Assembly: GCA_009741485.1 (NCBI GenBank)
Contig: CM019236.1
Coordinates: 51,013,116-51,077,115 of the forward strand
DNA from: Malurus cyaneus samueli
Taxonomy: Eukaryota; Chordata; Aves; Passeriformes; Maluridae
Length of the DNA stretch: 64,000 nucleotides
Direction: 5' to 3'
Shown piece by piece: positions 49,901 through 62,920 of this stretch. The translations under genes and the position numbers were made by a program. Each line of letters opens with the position of its first letter. The first letter of the stretch is position 1. Under the pieces are notes generated by a model. That model was not told where the DNA came from. It saw only the letters and a program-made list of their open reading frames with translations, and made no database searches.

Positions 49901-51760
49901 ATCGCCATAGTCAATGTGCACGTGCATAGGATTTACAATCAAGTCAAAAGCCTGCCCTCTCCAGTCTCTGCAGTACAAGACATGAGGTCTAAAAGCATAT
50001 GGAAGGACCCTTTCTGAAAAGACAGTTGCATTTTGGGGTTTTTTACATCTTCTAGAAAGGTCTGGTTCCATACTAGTTTCAAAGAAAGTTTCTGGTTCCA
50101 TACTGGTTCCATATGTGCCTATGTGCAGGCAAACACAAACATTATCCTTGCCAAGGTAGACCACAGGGGGGAAAAAATAATGCAGTTGAGAAGAGGCTGT
50201 TGACAGCATGGAAAAAAGCTTTTACTGCTCTTGACCTGTCAAACCAGCCAGTATGTCTGTTGTGGCCTCGAGCGTACCTTATTGTTTGTACTGTCTGGAG
50301 TGTGCTATCAAGAATCCTTGAATTCAAGTCTTAAAATAGAATACTTGATGAAAAGCAGGTGGGCTTTACATCTGGTCTAGTGAATAAATATAACATGAAG
50401 TTAGCCTCCTGATATTCATTGTAAATGCTGTTATTTTATGTCTCATTATCTGGACAAGAAGATGAAGATGCATTACAAAAAGAATGTTAAGGAACAACTG
50501 AGAGTCCTTTTCAGGCTCACACTGAGCACTTACAAAGCCATCTGCCATTATAAAAACATCCTGGATGGTTTTACTGGAGTAACTGGCATTCCAGATAAGA
50601 ACAGCAGCAAAAGATAGGTGCTTGCTTCCTACCTTTAAATTTGTAAATAGATTTTTCTGCACATAATCTGTGGATCTTTTCTTTCCCTGTTTATCCTAGT
50701 AAACAGTCCTACCTAAGAGGTAGCCTCCAGGACTTTGATTTCAGTGACACAGAGACAGAACCATTTTCTTCAGAAAAAAAATATGTGCTATTGGTGTCCC
50801 TTGTCTTGATTTGTGAGATTCATGATCCCAAAATTGACCATTTGTCTTGTTGCTCAGTTAGCATTACACACATACTTCTCTGTTTCATCTTATTTCTGAG
50901 CTGAAATGATATAAGCATAACAAATAGTTAGGATTTTGCTTGGAGCGCATGCCAGTTTTTAAAAGGTAACTTGGATTTAGATGTGGACATTGAATACGAG
51001 TCTCTTTTCAGCCTGACACTGATTTTGGTTTTCATTGTGTATTTTATTCTGGTTGCATGTTTCATGTGCTAGATGCTTTTAGCTTGGTCGATGTTTAATG
51101 AAAGAAAACAATCAATATAATTGTCAAGAAAAATACTAGGCATAAAATTATACCACCACACTGGAAAAGGATACGTAACTGTTTTTAATCACTCATAATT
51201 TCCTTGCAGAATTACGGTTTTTAATTTATTTTTTTAATTTATTAGAAAAATAGACACTTTCCTTCCTCAGTTTTTGGCAGTACTCTTGTGTCTGCTGTTG
51301 GGAGCCAAATGATCACATGCTGATACATTTAGAGGTTCCTGTTCGTGCATAGAAAACAATTCCTACAAGAAGTCAGCCACATAGCTTACCCTTCTTTTCT
51401 GTTTCATTTTATGCCCAAGAGATTTGGAGTTCTTTATGACCTCTGTTCATAATGTGTGATTAGTTGTAACGAAAGTACAAGATTTGTTCCTAACTCTAAT
51501 TTCATATTCAATGTTCTATCTTCTTTTTGAAGTTCAACTCTTGAAAATAACTACATAACATTGTCATCTTCCATGTTAAAGAAAAATAGAAATGGGTTTC
51601 TCTCATGGCTGAAGAGGAAACTAAAAGCTCACCCTAGTCTGTGATATGAACTCACAGAGAATACAGCAAAGGCCAGACAATTGTACAGATTTTTAAGGTT
51701 ACACATTTAAAGTACAATCTATTTTAGAGTATGATTTGTGGTTTTTGAACTCTTCTCATA
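46923..51760. other. AT-rich intergenic region between INIP and SNX30
   Basis: No gene is recognised. It contains a loose GT-rich tract at about 48184-48226, a short repeated phrase ('gtggacagtgg') near 48714-48744, and a few duplicated words near 50060-50110. I see no named repeat. Confidence 0.5.
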
Positions 51761-51885
51761 GAGCATAGAATGGATTGGGTTGGAAGGGACCTTAAAAATA
51801 ATCCAGTATTAACCCCCCCCTGTCACAGGCAGGGAAGCTTCCACTGGAACTTGCTCAGAGTTCCATCTGGCTTGGCTGTCTCCTA
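51761..51885 (-). mobile_element. CR1 LINE 3' terminal fragment, minus orientation
   Basis: 'gcatagaatggattgggttggaagggacc' (quoted here in part: 'ggttggaagggacctt') followed by a C-run and 'cacaggcagggaagcttcc' is the reverse complement of the CR1 3' end. Only about 125 bp remain. Confidence 0.85.
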
Positions 51886-52569
51886 ATTGTTCAGTTTCAT
51901 AGTTTGCATCTGCTATCTAAGGTATGTATCGCAGTTAAACCTACATTGCTGTCTGTACAGATCCTTGCAGACTTGGTACTCACTTGGCAATCAGAGGAAG
52001 ACAGACATGTCATTAGTCATTAAGACAGTGTTAGATTGCCTATCCATTTTGTTTTGGTTTTTGAAAGCGTATTAATTGTCATAAATTACATTGAAGTGAC
52101 CTAGTGTCGACAGTTAGCCAGCTTGACTTTACAGCATGCTATGGTGTTGGAATTCTGAAATTTAACATAACTTTAATTACCGGATTTAGGAATACCACCA
52201 TAATAATCAGCAATCGCCATTTTCCAGTGTAACCGCTCTTCCACTAATGTCTTCTGAACTTTTTCCAACCAGATTTCAACTTATTTGTATACACAGGTGT
52301 ACAAATATTCCTGTAGTTTGCATATACTGATCCAGTTAGTTATTTGAAAATGTTTCTAAGTATTCTGTGTTAGATGCAATTAGTAAGGATGACCTAGCAG
52401 AAACAATTTGGGTAACACAGATAAATGTAATTAATGAAGAGGCATATATTGCCCTATCACTGGAAACTAGACTAATAAGTGGATCTCTGAAGCTTGGAAC
52501 TTTATCCTTTTATACAGGGTAATTGAGAGGTCACCTTACATAACCTCAGAAATCAGACATCTGTAGCAG

Positions 52570-53240
52570 CACTGAATCATTTAGGCTGTAAGGGACATAG
52601 GGAGGTCTCTGTCCAATCTTTTGCTTAAAGGGTCAGAGGGTCACACATGAGATCACACCAGATCATCCTGATAATCTCCAAGGGTGGAGACTGTACAATT
52701 TGTCTCTGTAACCTGCGCTGCCTCTCAGCTGTCTTCAGGAGGAAAAATGTTGTCCCTAATGTCTATCAGGAACTTCCTGATTCAACTGATGTCCTTTGCC
52801 TCTTGTCCTCCTGCTGTGGTCTGCTGTGGTGAGTCCAGTTCCATCTTCTCCACCCGCTCCCTATGGGATACTGGAGGATGCAATCAACTGTCCTTGAAGC
52901 TGTCTGCTCCATCCAGGCTCAAAAAGCCTCAGCCCCGCAGCTGCTGCTTGCAGATGGTCAACCATCTCAGTGCTCCCCCTGAACTTTGCCCACTTTGTCA
53001 GCATCTTGTATAAATATCCCATAATCAAATACAGGATTTCTGATAAGGTCTAATAAGTGCCAAGCAGAGACTGATAAACCTTGTCCTCGATTTGCTGCCT
53101 GTGCTGCTCGCTTTTTAGGTGGCCTGGATACCACCTGTCTTCTTTGTTGCAAGAAAGCAGCAGGCTTCTGCTCAGCTTGCTGCCCACCAAGCCAAGGTTT
53201 AATGAGTAGAAGGTCATTTGTACTTGCATAGAGCTAGGAT
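52570..53240 (-). mobile_element. older CR1 LINE fragment, minus orientation
   Basis: A diverged but collinear CR1 3' region in reverse complement: 'gaatcatttaggctgtaagg', 'atctccaagggtggagact', 'cctcttgtcctcctgctg', then after an indel 'ggataccacctgtcttctt' and 'cagcttgctgcccacca'. The higher divergence than the plus-strand copies suggests an older insertion. The 53.05-53.24 kb part is less certain. Confidence 0.7.
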
Positions 53241-54169
53241 AGCCCCAGGCTTCCAAACTTTGGAAGGTGTTTGCATCCCTGACAGGTTTCCTTTGGAAAA
53301 GGATTAAGCTGGAAACACAGCTGAGTGAGGATCCTAAGGGAAAAGAGAGGAAGAGCTCTCAGTAAGTCCTAAACCAAAACAGAAGGGAACCAGTTCCTGA
53401 GCAATGTGGCAGACACATGAACCTGCCTGCTGCTTTATCGCCATAGTGTCCACTTAAGATTTGGATAGTCTAAAAGAAAGTTGGGATGCATGTATTTATG
53501 CTGGTAGTTTGCATTGCTTCCTTTTCCTGATAGATAAATAGGTTGTTTCTGAAGTATAATGAACAGGGAACATTTCACAGCCTCCTTCTCGCTGGAGCTG
53601 CACTTGGTTTGGACTTTTGATTTTTACTGGAGTTCAAACGTTATGTAATATTTAGTAGTTATTTATAGTAACAATTTTTTTTCTCTTATTTTCCCCCTCT
53701 GTGTCTCTTCATATATTTATCTGTAGCTGGAAGAGGTTATGGACGTTTTATAGTGATACATCACTTTCCCCAGTAGCACATTACTCTGACGTCTAATTAA
53801 TGTTGAGCAAATTATTTTGAAAAATATAATTTATCAGCCAAATTTAGCTGCTTTATATGCTGAGGGAACATCTTAGACCGGACTATGATTTTTCTCCTAC
53901 TTATTAGTTATTCCGAAGTCATCAGCACTTTTTCCATATTGTTAAAACGGGGATAGATGACTAAATTTTTGTAATGCATACACGCTGTTAGATTTGCACG
54001 GGTCGCTTCATCAGGACTTGATACATCATCTTTCAGCTCTTTTCAGCACGATGAAACATTCTACAGCAATGCAATCTCTAAACGTGAGATCTCTGCGGTA
54101 AAAGTAGACCCACGGCATCAGAGAAAGCATGTTTCTGTGCAGGCCTGGTGTGCAAGACATCTCTCTGTG
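53241..54169. other. upstream flank of SNX30
   Basis: AT-rich sequence with no recognised gene or repeat, becoming GC-rich from about 54.17 kb. Confidence 0.5.
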
Positions 54170-55020
54170 TCCACTTGCGGTCCACTCCCACCGCTAGGGA
54201 GTCCCGGAGGCCGGGCCTTGTCCCTCTTGTGCCCGGCTGGGGTCGAACCTGCACCGCAACCAGCCGCTTTACAACTTTCCCTTCAAACATGAGCGTAGTT
54301 TGAGGTCGGCAAACTGAGCCTGGAAAAATCGAGGAGCTGGATTGCTTTTCTGGCACTTTACCCAACAATGCCGCAGTCCGTGGTGGCCGTCGGGGCGGCT
54401 CGGGGCGCGGTGCTTCCCCCGGCCCGGCCCGGCCCAGCCGGGGCTCCGCGACTCTCGAGCCTCTACCGCCCGGCCGGACTTCGCGGGACCCGATGCTCCC
54501 CCGGCCGCCCTCCCCACCCCGCCCGCCCGGCTCGGCCGGGCTGCGGGGTGTGCCTGTGCCCCCGGCGCCGAGTAGCGAGCCCGCGCCCTCCGCTGGCGGC
54601 CCGAGCCGCCCCGGGCGGGAGGGGCGGCAGTGGCGCGGATGCGCTTTGCAAGGGGCGGCGGTGGCGCAGGCGGATGCTGCGCCCGCTCCTCCTCCGCGCA
54701 GCCGTCGCCTCCTGCGCCTCTCGTACGCGGCGGTGGCGGGCAGCCTGGCCGCGGCCCCGCAGCTCTCGCCGAGCGGCGCGGCCCTGCTCTCCCTCCTTGC
54801 CTCGGTCGCTGCCCGGCCCCGGCGCGATGTCGGGCGGCGCGGCGAGCGCCCCTAAACCCCTCCCGTCCTCCGGGCCCAAATCGCTGCGGGAGATGCCGCA
54901 TCCCCTGGACGTCAGAGCGAGGGATGGGGCCGGCGCTTACCCCCAGCCCCGACCTGCTCCGCCCCGAAGCTCGCCGACAAGGTACGGCCGGGGGAAGGGG
55001 CGCGGTATTTGAGGGGGCCT
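54170..55020. promoter_or_regulatory. SNX30: CpG-island promoter and 5'UTR of SNX30
   Basis: The window's strongest GC and CpG concentration, densest at 54370-55000, with repeated GC-box-like strings ('ggggcggc', 'ccgccc'). It surrounds the recognised SNX30 start codon at 54827, so the promoter and 5'UTR must lie within it. Open frames of 100-290 codons on both strands here are caused by composition. No TATA box is evident, and the transcription start cannot be placed. Confidence 0.85.
54827..54981 (+). CDS. SNX30: SNX30 first coding exon (partial gene, apparent frame breaks)
   Basis: SNX30 is a PX-BAR sorting nexin that pairs with SNX4 on endosomes and acts in recycling and autophagy. This exon encodes only the disordered N-terminus ahead of the PX domain. 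From ATG 54827 (purine at -3) the frame reads 'MSGGAASAPKPLPSSGPKSL' and 'REMPHPL', matching the family start. The next conserved string, 'TPSPDLL' (54939-54959), is in the +1 frame. The last one, 'LADK' before the donor (54970-54981, then 'gtacgg'), is shifted by one more base. The exon is therefore 155 bases where a phase-0 exon would need 156 or another multiple of three. This implies two single-base excesses, from assembly error in GC-rich DNA or real mutation. Exon 2 onward is beyond the window. Confidence 0.85.
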
Positions 55021-57041
55021 CTGGCTCTGAAGGAGTCTCTGCATTGAAGGAGAGCAGGGAGAAGGGTTGTGTATGTGCTTCCCTGAAACATCCCCTTTCC
55101 CGGCTTCGTCTCCCCGCGGATGAAGCCCTGAGCGCTGCTGACATCTATTGCAAGAGCCCAGAGCGGCTCCGGAGGGAGAAGACAATCGTATCCCTTGCTG
55201 CGAGGTACCGGCTAGGACACTGGTGTTCGCACTGTCATCAGAGGGTTGCGAGAAGCGATATTTTACTTACTGTATCTACCTGTGGCTCATACCGTCTACA
55301 GATCGGTGTATATTTTTGCGGAATTGCTGCAGCACCTTTGCTACCTCCTTCCTGTAGCCGTCACCGAGGAGGCTTGGGGCTGACATTGTTTCCTTACCAT
55401 CAGCTTGTCTGTGATTGTCCTTTTCAGGCTGAACTCCTGCTCACTTCTTCCCAGTACTAATACAGACAGGGTATCTATCCGTGTTTGCCTTCCCTGGCTC
55501 TGGCATATGTTCACAGGACACTAGTGAACTCTGTCAAGTGCTTCCCCGTGGTGATAATACGGTAGTGGCAGTACAGCACTGCTGGTGCATTAGCTATGCT
55601 TGCAAGAACTTGGTATCTCTGTAGACAAGACTTCCTGACGTTTTTAGGGTAGGATTTCCTGGGAGCAAGAGCTGCAAGGAGTGATATGGGCTCGAATATC
55701 ACAGCTGGTTTGTGCGTACAGGGTGTTACTGAGTTGCTGGGTGTCAAGAAGTGCTTCTTCTGTGGCTGTTGTCCTGGGGAGTATGGACCGACTTCTGGGT
55801 AGGATTGATCCCCCAGGCACCAAGAGTTTTGAGGCTGTCAGTGGTATCTGGCCCGATACGCTCCCATGCTACGGGGGAGTGAGTGAAGGTAGCCTGGCCT
55901 GTGCATATTTCATCATCTGCTGTGTGCAGCTGTGTGTAGGGATTCAGCCCTTCTTCTTGCCCATGTAAGGAGTCATCTCCTTGAACATTTGCCCACTGTT
56001 GCTCTACTGAGAAGCCAGGCTTACCTCCGATTCAGGAACATAAGCCTTCATCTAAGATATTAGTCAGAGTTTATGACCTGCTGAGAGAAGGATAGGGTGA
56101 CTAAGTCAGGGGCAGAAATTGTGGAGGTTTTTGTCTATGATAGATTGATTTAATCACGTAAGTAGGTTGTTGTTTGGCAGAGCTATAGCAGTAGAAGTTG
56201 GCAGCTGCCTTCACAGATCTTGCAGATGAGGAGTGCAGTGATGGTACCATACTCACTCTGTTAGCATGGTCCATACTTCTGTATAGTGGCTCAGAAGCAC
56301 TTATCTGAAGAGTAATTCACCATCTGTAACACCTTTCCTCAGATGTATTAAAGAACTTTTTTGCTTTTGGAGTGCAAGCAAGCTTATCTTGCTTTGAGGT
56401 TTTGAGAAGTGTATCAGTATTCCTGGCAATCTTGGAGCAGAAATACCTCTCTAGCTGCAAGGCTGTAGTCAGCTAACTTATCATTAGTAGGAAGGTTCTT
56501 GACCAGTTTTTCCATCAACAATAGAAATTAAATCCACCTTCTGGTACCTTTATGTAGTACTGTCCTGTTCTAGGCACTTGGCAGCATAAAAGTACTCTAA
56601 AAGGGAGAGCAAAAGTGGCTGTGGTAAGTGATGCTTAGACTTGAGAGCAGTTCTGTGCTGGACCTGGAAATGGTGCTCGATTATGATCCTTGCAGAATGA
56701 AAGGCTGTCCAGTATGAAAAGATTATATATATTTTTTTCCTTCTAGCTGAATTAGCAGAAAAAGCCAAATGTCTTACTGTCTTGATGGAAGGAGATCAAC
56801 AGCTCTGCTGTGTATGGGATGTCCCTTCTTCAGCTTAATGCATCACACACTGGCAAGAAAAAAAATGGGTTAACTTCTTTCCCACCTCAGAAGAAAAATT
56901 TAGTAAACAGGTATTCCTAGTTTTAAGGCAATGGTAAAATTCAACTACTTGCACTAGGTATTGAGTAGTCTGCAGAGGGAGTGTGGTAAGAGGAGGTAAA
57001 CAGGTAAAACAATTCTTTGGGTGGCTTGTATGTCTCAGTCT

Positions 57042-57179
57042 AAGAATCATGTAATGGTTTGAGTTGGAAAGGAGCTCAAGAGTGATCTAGTCCAACATCT
57101 GCGCTGTGGACAGGGACACCTTTCATTAGACCATGTTGCTCAGAGCCTCATCCAACCTGGCGTTGAACACTTCCAGTGT
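57042..57179 (-). mobile_element. CR1 LINE 3' fragment, minus orientation
   Basis: Reverse complement of the CR1 3' end: 'gaatcatgtaatggtttgag', 'gtgatctagtccaac', 'gacagggacacctttc', 'attagaccatgttgctcag' and 'ttgaacacttccag' in the family's order. Confidence 0.88.
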
Positions 57180-57546
57180 TAATCATAAAAATCTTAATAT
57201 GTGGTGGTGGGTTACTGATCTTTTGAAAGATTGGCCCACTAATCAACTAACAGTGCTGAGGAACTTCAATAACTGAGTAACGAAGGGAGGTCAGCATTCA
57301 AGTCAAACTTAGGCTTAAAGCTGTGCAGTTGTTATTTATTGATTCTTGAGCAGATGCTGTTTTGATCTCCCTGGCCTTTTTAGGGAGTGTCTGGTGGAGA
57401 TTGGTACTGCAGGAGAAGTTTTGGTACAAGTTTCCCCTTGTACCAGGTCTCTGAGTCAGATTCTTTAAGAACAACTGTCCATATCCAGACCGCTACTAGG
57501 ATATCCCTCTAGCAAGAGGGCTAGTGACAACAGGTGGCCCTGTTGT

Positions 57547-57606
57547 CCATGAAATGGATAATTTGCTTTTTCCATCCATCCCATGAAATGGATAATTTGC
57601 TTTTTC
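57547..57606. repeat. tandem duplication, period 34 bp, about 1.8 copies
   Basis: 'ccatgaaatggataatttgc' plus 'tttttc' starts at 57547 and again at 57581, separated by 'catccatc'. The two copies agree over the 26 bases that can be compared. Confidence 0.95.
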
Positions 57607-59994
57607 TGGGTTTCTCATGTTTTCTCTGAGCAAATACCTCCTAAAATGTGCTTCAAGTTACAAGTACTTAAGACTGAAATCCTCTGATTGGAGAAAGTTC
57701 AGAAGTAAAGTTCTGCCAAAAAAGTGCTTCAACTTTCACTCCCACCGATGTGTAGCCTGAAGTGGCTGAACCTCTGCCATCACTGCTTTGTGTTCTTCAA
57801 AGCATTTTTTTAAATTTTTTTCTTTTGACCCATTCAGTAAGAGCACTTTATCCTGAGTCAGAAACCGGGGGGACAGAAACACCCACTTGTGTATCTCCTT
57901 TTGGATTTTGATTTTTTGGAAATAACAAAGTAATTCAGAGCCTATATAAAAGTCTCATAAACATTAGGTTGATATTCAAGAACAGTGGCTAATTCTGCTA
58001 GACTAGTAGGTCATGGGAAAGGGAAGGAAAATCTTTTGTACTGCTTACTAAGGCCATCTAATTAGACTAGTCTGAAGTTTTCTGAATCTCAGGAAGAGGG
58101 CTGCAGAACTTTCATAGTCTGAAGTAGTATCTTCATCCTGATTTTTAGCACACAGTAGTTTTAGAAACCAGGGCACCTTGACTTTTGACCACATCTTACC
58201 TCTTAAATTTTCAGCTAAATACTTGACTTTCACAGTGATGCTGCAGGAAACATGAAACACTTGAGTTGTAGATCATTGTCTCTGTAGCATTTATTGGTTG
58301 TGTGTTTCTGTAAAGATGTTTCTGTTCCCCCTGAAGTCTTAATTGTATAAAACATTATCTTGACACCTGACCACTGAGTTTCACTGAGTTTATTCTTCCT
58401 TCATCCTTGCTGTCTTTCAGATAGAGACGTCTAAAGCTGAGCCTGTGTGCTGCTTACCACGTCGGTTGTGTTTTGGTTTTTTTTTCCTTTTATTTGTTTG
58501 GGCTTTTTTAACACCAGATGAGAAGAGAACCATACAGCAGGAAACAATTCCTCAGGTTTCATGGCAGGGTTAGTTGTAAAAGGTCTTGCTGATTTAGCTT
58601 TTGGAGGAAATGCAAGCTAATTGAGATGTGGTGTTCAGAGCAGATCATCTGCTGAGGAGGGCAAGACAAATGGGGAAGTGTCTGTATTTCTGTCCTACTT
58701 TTTCTTTAAAAAAAAAATAAGGAAGTTCTGCTTGCACATGGCTGTTTGACTCCCGTGCACAAGTTTGTCACTTTTGGTAGCAAATCTGCTCTGCGCACTA
58801 GGACAAACACTTTGACAATGAGGAGAAAAGGCAGTATTAATGGTTTACTGAGTCCAGAGCAGCGGTGAGAAGTAGGTGATATTTTGCTGTGTGAAGACTC
58901 AGGATTCAGCCCCTCTGAGGCTGTGCAGATTAAAAAAGCTCTGCTAAGAGTTGGAAGTGCCAGGTAGGCTGTGCAGAGTTTGAAAGAAAGTGTTCTGTAT
59001 GGTTTAGTTCCGCTGTCACCTAGCTGTGGTCCCTCTAGACCACATCAGAGTATCATCAGAGTATCTTCCTGATGTGGTGGTGTTTGCTGTTCTTGCTATG
59101 GTTTGCCTTGAGTCTGGCAGCTGTCTGATAAGACTCCTGATTCACATCACTAGTTTCTTGCCAAGGACTCCAAAAGCTTTCATATCCCACCTGTCGTAGG
59201 ACTCAGACTCTCTTGTCCTTTTTCAGACATCTCTGACTAATTATTACTACCTATAACTTTCTCAGCTTTTCTGCTTGGAAACTCTCCATACCTTGCATTT
59301 GCCTCTGTTAACTATACAGCTGATAAGAGCTTCAAGGCTGTTTTATAGGTAGTATAGAAAGCTGAATTCACCAGTGAATGCATAACTTAAATTTGCTAGT
59401 TCATGGAGATGAATTTAAAAACTCTTACTGCAAATTTTTGGTTACTAACTGAAATCTATTGTTTGCATGCTCCTCTGCTTCCAAGTTACCACCCTGGTGA
59501 ATTCTTAGACTTCTTAGACTTCTTATTAGCACCTGATAAAATATAAATACTTGGTGTTTGCTGGAGTGCTGTTACATAGCACACTTGTTCTGAGAGTGAA
59601 CCTGGCACCTCTCCAAAAAATATACTGAGAGTCTGAAGCTCTACTTCCAGCCGCCTTGGTTGCTATTTTATAATTATTGCTCTTAACTTTATCCACCCAC
59701 AGATGAAACCAGTATGCGGTATAATCTGAAAACTTAAAATAGATCTGCCTGAGCTTCTACAAACTTCTTCCTTTTCTAGATGACTAGACTAGATGAGAAC
59801 TTAGGCCAGCACCAGGTATTGTTTCTTAAAGGAAGCTGGAGGTAAATTGTCAGTTGTGGGAGAGAGACTGAAGTATGCAGGATGTCAAACTGCAGTTGGT
59901 GAACTTGTGAAACTATGTCAGTATGGAAGGGCTGATCTCTGTTCTTATCTACAGGGATGCAAAAATGTAGATAGGGCGAAGTTGTGCCAGGGAA

Positions 59995-61080
59995 ATTGAG
60001 GCTGGAAGGCACTTCTGCATATTGGGTAGTCCAGACTCTTGGCTCAGACAGAGCAGGCTGCCCAGGATGCCATGAAGTCGTTTTTTTTAACACCTATCTG
60101 GGCATCCTCTTCCTGCATCCAGTCACCCACAAAATGAAATACCCTTCGCATGTACTTCCAGTATTTCAATTTTCACAGAAGAGAGTCTGTCACTTCTTTC
60201 TGTGCATCCTCCCATCAAATATTTATCCATATTGATTAAGATTCCCTGGAGCATTCATTATCTCCAGGCTATTTGCCTTTTTTGCCTTGAGGCATATTAT
60301 TGGCTTTTGGTCAGTTCTTTCATCAGTGTCTATGGGGTTTTTTCCATTCATGCTAAACTGCTTTTCAGTCAACCAGCTGCCAGCACACATGCTCCTGGCA
60401 GGTGAAGGACTTTGTGTATCCTCACGTAGAATTTCTTGAGGTATCTGATAGCCCATTTCTCCAGCCTTGTTGAGGTCTCCCTGAATTACAGCACAAATAT
60501 CTAATGTATCAACACTCTATACAGTTGTGTATTCTCAGGACACTTGATGAGAATGTACCCTCTTCCGTAACTCAGGTCATTAATGAAGATATTAAAACAA
60601 TAGTGGCCCTGATACTCTCTGCTCATATACACCATTTAGAATTTGTAGGATTACAATGCTTTGAGCTAGCAGTTCAGCCAGTTTTCAGTTCTTTTTGCTG
60701 TACATCTGCCTACTTTGTGCCTCATCAGATGGTCTAGGAGTATGTTATGGCAGATTATGCTGAAAGCCCTCTTAAAGTTGAAATTAACTATATTAAAGCT
60801 CTTCTCTTGTACACCAGCCCGGTGATATCTTCATAGCAGGTGCTGAGCTGGTTATGCATGACATCCCTTAAGTATTTGCTGACTTCTCATCACCCTGTGC
60901 TTTGTGAATTTGGAACTGGTTTCTTATATTTGCTTTACCATTTTCAGTGATTAAGGGGAAGTTAACTTCCCTGTATCCTTGTTGAAGACAGGAATGAACC
61001 ATATTTCTTAGGTACAGACAGTTGTGTGCCGCCTGCTTCCTAAGTAGGCCATCAGCTCTCAAAGGCTGAGCTTGGTTGTC
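59995..61080 (-). mobile_element. old CR1 LINE including RT region, minus orientation
   Basis: A long, diverged CR1 in reverse complement. From low to high coordinates it shows the 3' end ('gaggctggaaggcacttc', 'gagcaggctgcccaggatg'), the 3'UTR ('atatttatcc'-type string, 'tctccaggct' near 60270), then ORF2 sequence in reverse ('cccatttctccagccttgtt', 'gaggtctccctgaattacag', 'ggtcattaatgaagatatt', 'agccctcttaaagttg'). Many substitutions and small indels have destroyed the frame, so it is much older than the plus-strand copies at 4.9 and 62.9 kb. Confidence 0.85.
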
Positions 61081-62920
61081 ATCTTGTTTAAAGGAATTGC
61101 TGTCTCTTTTCCTGTTGCCCTGTGTGTGTGTGCATGTCAGACAGCTCTTTTTCAGTCTCCTGATTAAAAGATCTTACTTAAACCTAGCATGGCTTTCAGC
61201 ATGTCGTCAGGGTTGTGTCCACAGTCAAGCTGGCTGAATCCAGTTTCCCATCTTTCATTATAATGTTAACTAGATCTGGTCTCTGTAGCTATTTCATCTC
61301 TCAAACTTTGATACCACTTGGGTAGGTTAATACCATGGTATCTTACTGAAAAGATAGGCTTGCATGTCATCTTTTCCTTGTAGTCACTCTGAAGTTTGAT
61401 GGTGTAGAAGCAAACTTTAAGGGCATATTGGTGCTCTTACTTACAGTTGCCTTCATGTGTGGAAATGGGAAAGGGTATCTTACAACACAGATGCTCTAGT
61501 TGTAAAATTCAGGGGTCTGTTTATGAGATATGACTACAGTGAGTTTCTTGAATTGGCAACTCTCTTCCGAACAAGATGAAGGATAGCTTACCAAGTTGGA
61601 ATAAACACTTGCATCAGCACAACTGTCTCAGTACCATTACTTTTTCAATCTCTCCTGGTAAAGCTAAATATAGCTTCTACTGTGTAACACTGTTATTACT
61701 TTGTGGTTCTTACTTCAACTTAATGGCGGGAGGGGTGTGTGCTTTGAGGTTAAATTCAGTGTTGCATAGCTCTCAAAACCTTTTCAACAGGATTGCTTCA
61801 TACATAATAAGACAGACTGTTGAAAACAAATATTCAGAGCATACGTAGAGGAACTTGGTTCTTCAGATGGGTTTCAGAAGGATGAGTCTTGGCAATACTT
61901 TGTCAGCCATGGTGGAAAAGGTTAGACTTGGTGGTCAGAAAGAATCTGCAGGGCTGCATGTGCTGGAGTGCGTTAAACTTACCCGAGTAGCTGAATGCTT
62001 TTTGAGCTCATTCATGGATAGAATGGGATTACCACATGGATAGCGAAGTTCTCTTATTAGTTATGTGGGCACCTCTTCCTACTATCAGTGCTTCAAGGCA
62101 GCATGTCCCTATAATTAGTGGTGGGAGGGGCAGAGAATAAAAGATCAAAGGTTTTGTATTGACACACTCGTCTGGGAGACCTCTGTTCCTAGATTAATGT
62201 GCAAACTATTGTCCTGGTGTTTTCTAACATTGTGGTCTACTCTTGTGGTATCTTAAACAGATGGTCTGGCTGTGATGTGGGCCAGTCTCTCACCTGCCCT
62301 GAGTGGAGAGACTGGTCTCTGTAAAGTAGGTCAGGAGACAAGGCAGGGAGATCTTTTGGTGCAGTGGGACTTAACTTAGTGCTGCTACAAGAAAATTTAC
62401 TTGCAGCATCTGAAATGCATCTTTGAGATTGTAACTTGCATGTGCTTCCGTTCTGCAGAAGACTTAAGATAAAATGCCATTTTTATTCAAGTTATTATGT
62501 GTATTTCTCAGAAATATCTTTTTTGAGTCTTGTCCTCTGCTGACCTTGAGCAAGATCTTAAATGCTGAGCTGTACTGACTCCTTAAACTGTGGCAGACTT
62601 GACTGCCTGAGCCTGGGTTCCAGTGCAGCTGAGATTTCCAAGTTCTTGTGGCTGGGGAGGACTGCTTCCATCACTAGAGTGTAATGGGGAAGAAAGGTCT
62701 GAACTCTGCCGTGCCATCTACATCTGTGTGAAGTTACTCTTAATAAATTACTGAAAACCAAAGGGAAGCTGTTTCTTTCCAGTTACTAAGGGCAATAATT
62801 GACTGCAAGGTTGCGACTAACAATACTGCAGTTACTAACTGAAGATGGAAAAAAATATTTAATAAGCTGCAATTATTTTAATGAGTTTGCATTTCCAGTG
62901 CCAGTCCAGCTTAAATGGCA

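Noticed and set aside
54269..55144. 291-codon minus-strand frame and 276-codon plus-strand frame over the SNX30 island
   Set aside because: Composition effect in a CpG island. The plus-strand frame overlaps SNX30 exon 1 in another phase and reads through the splice donor.
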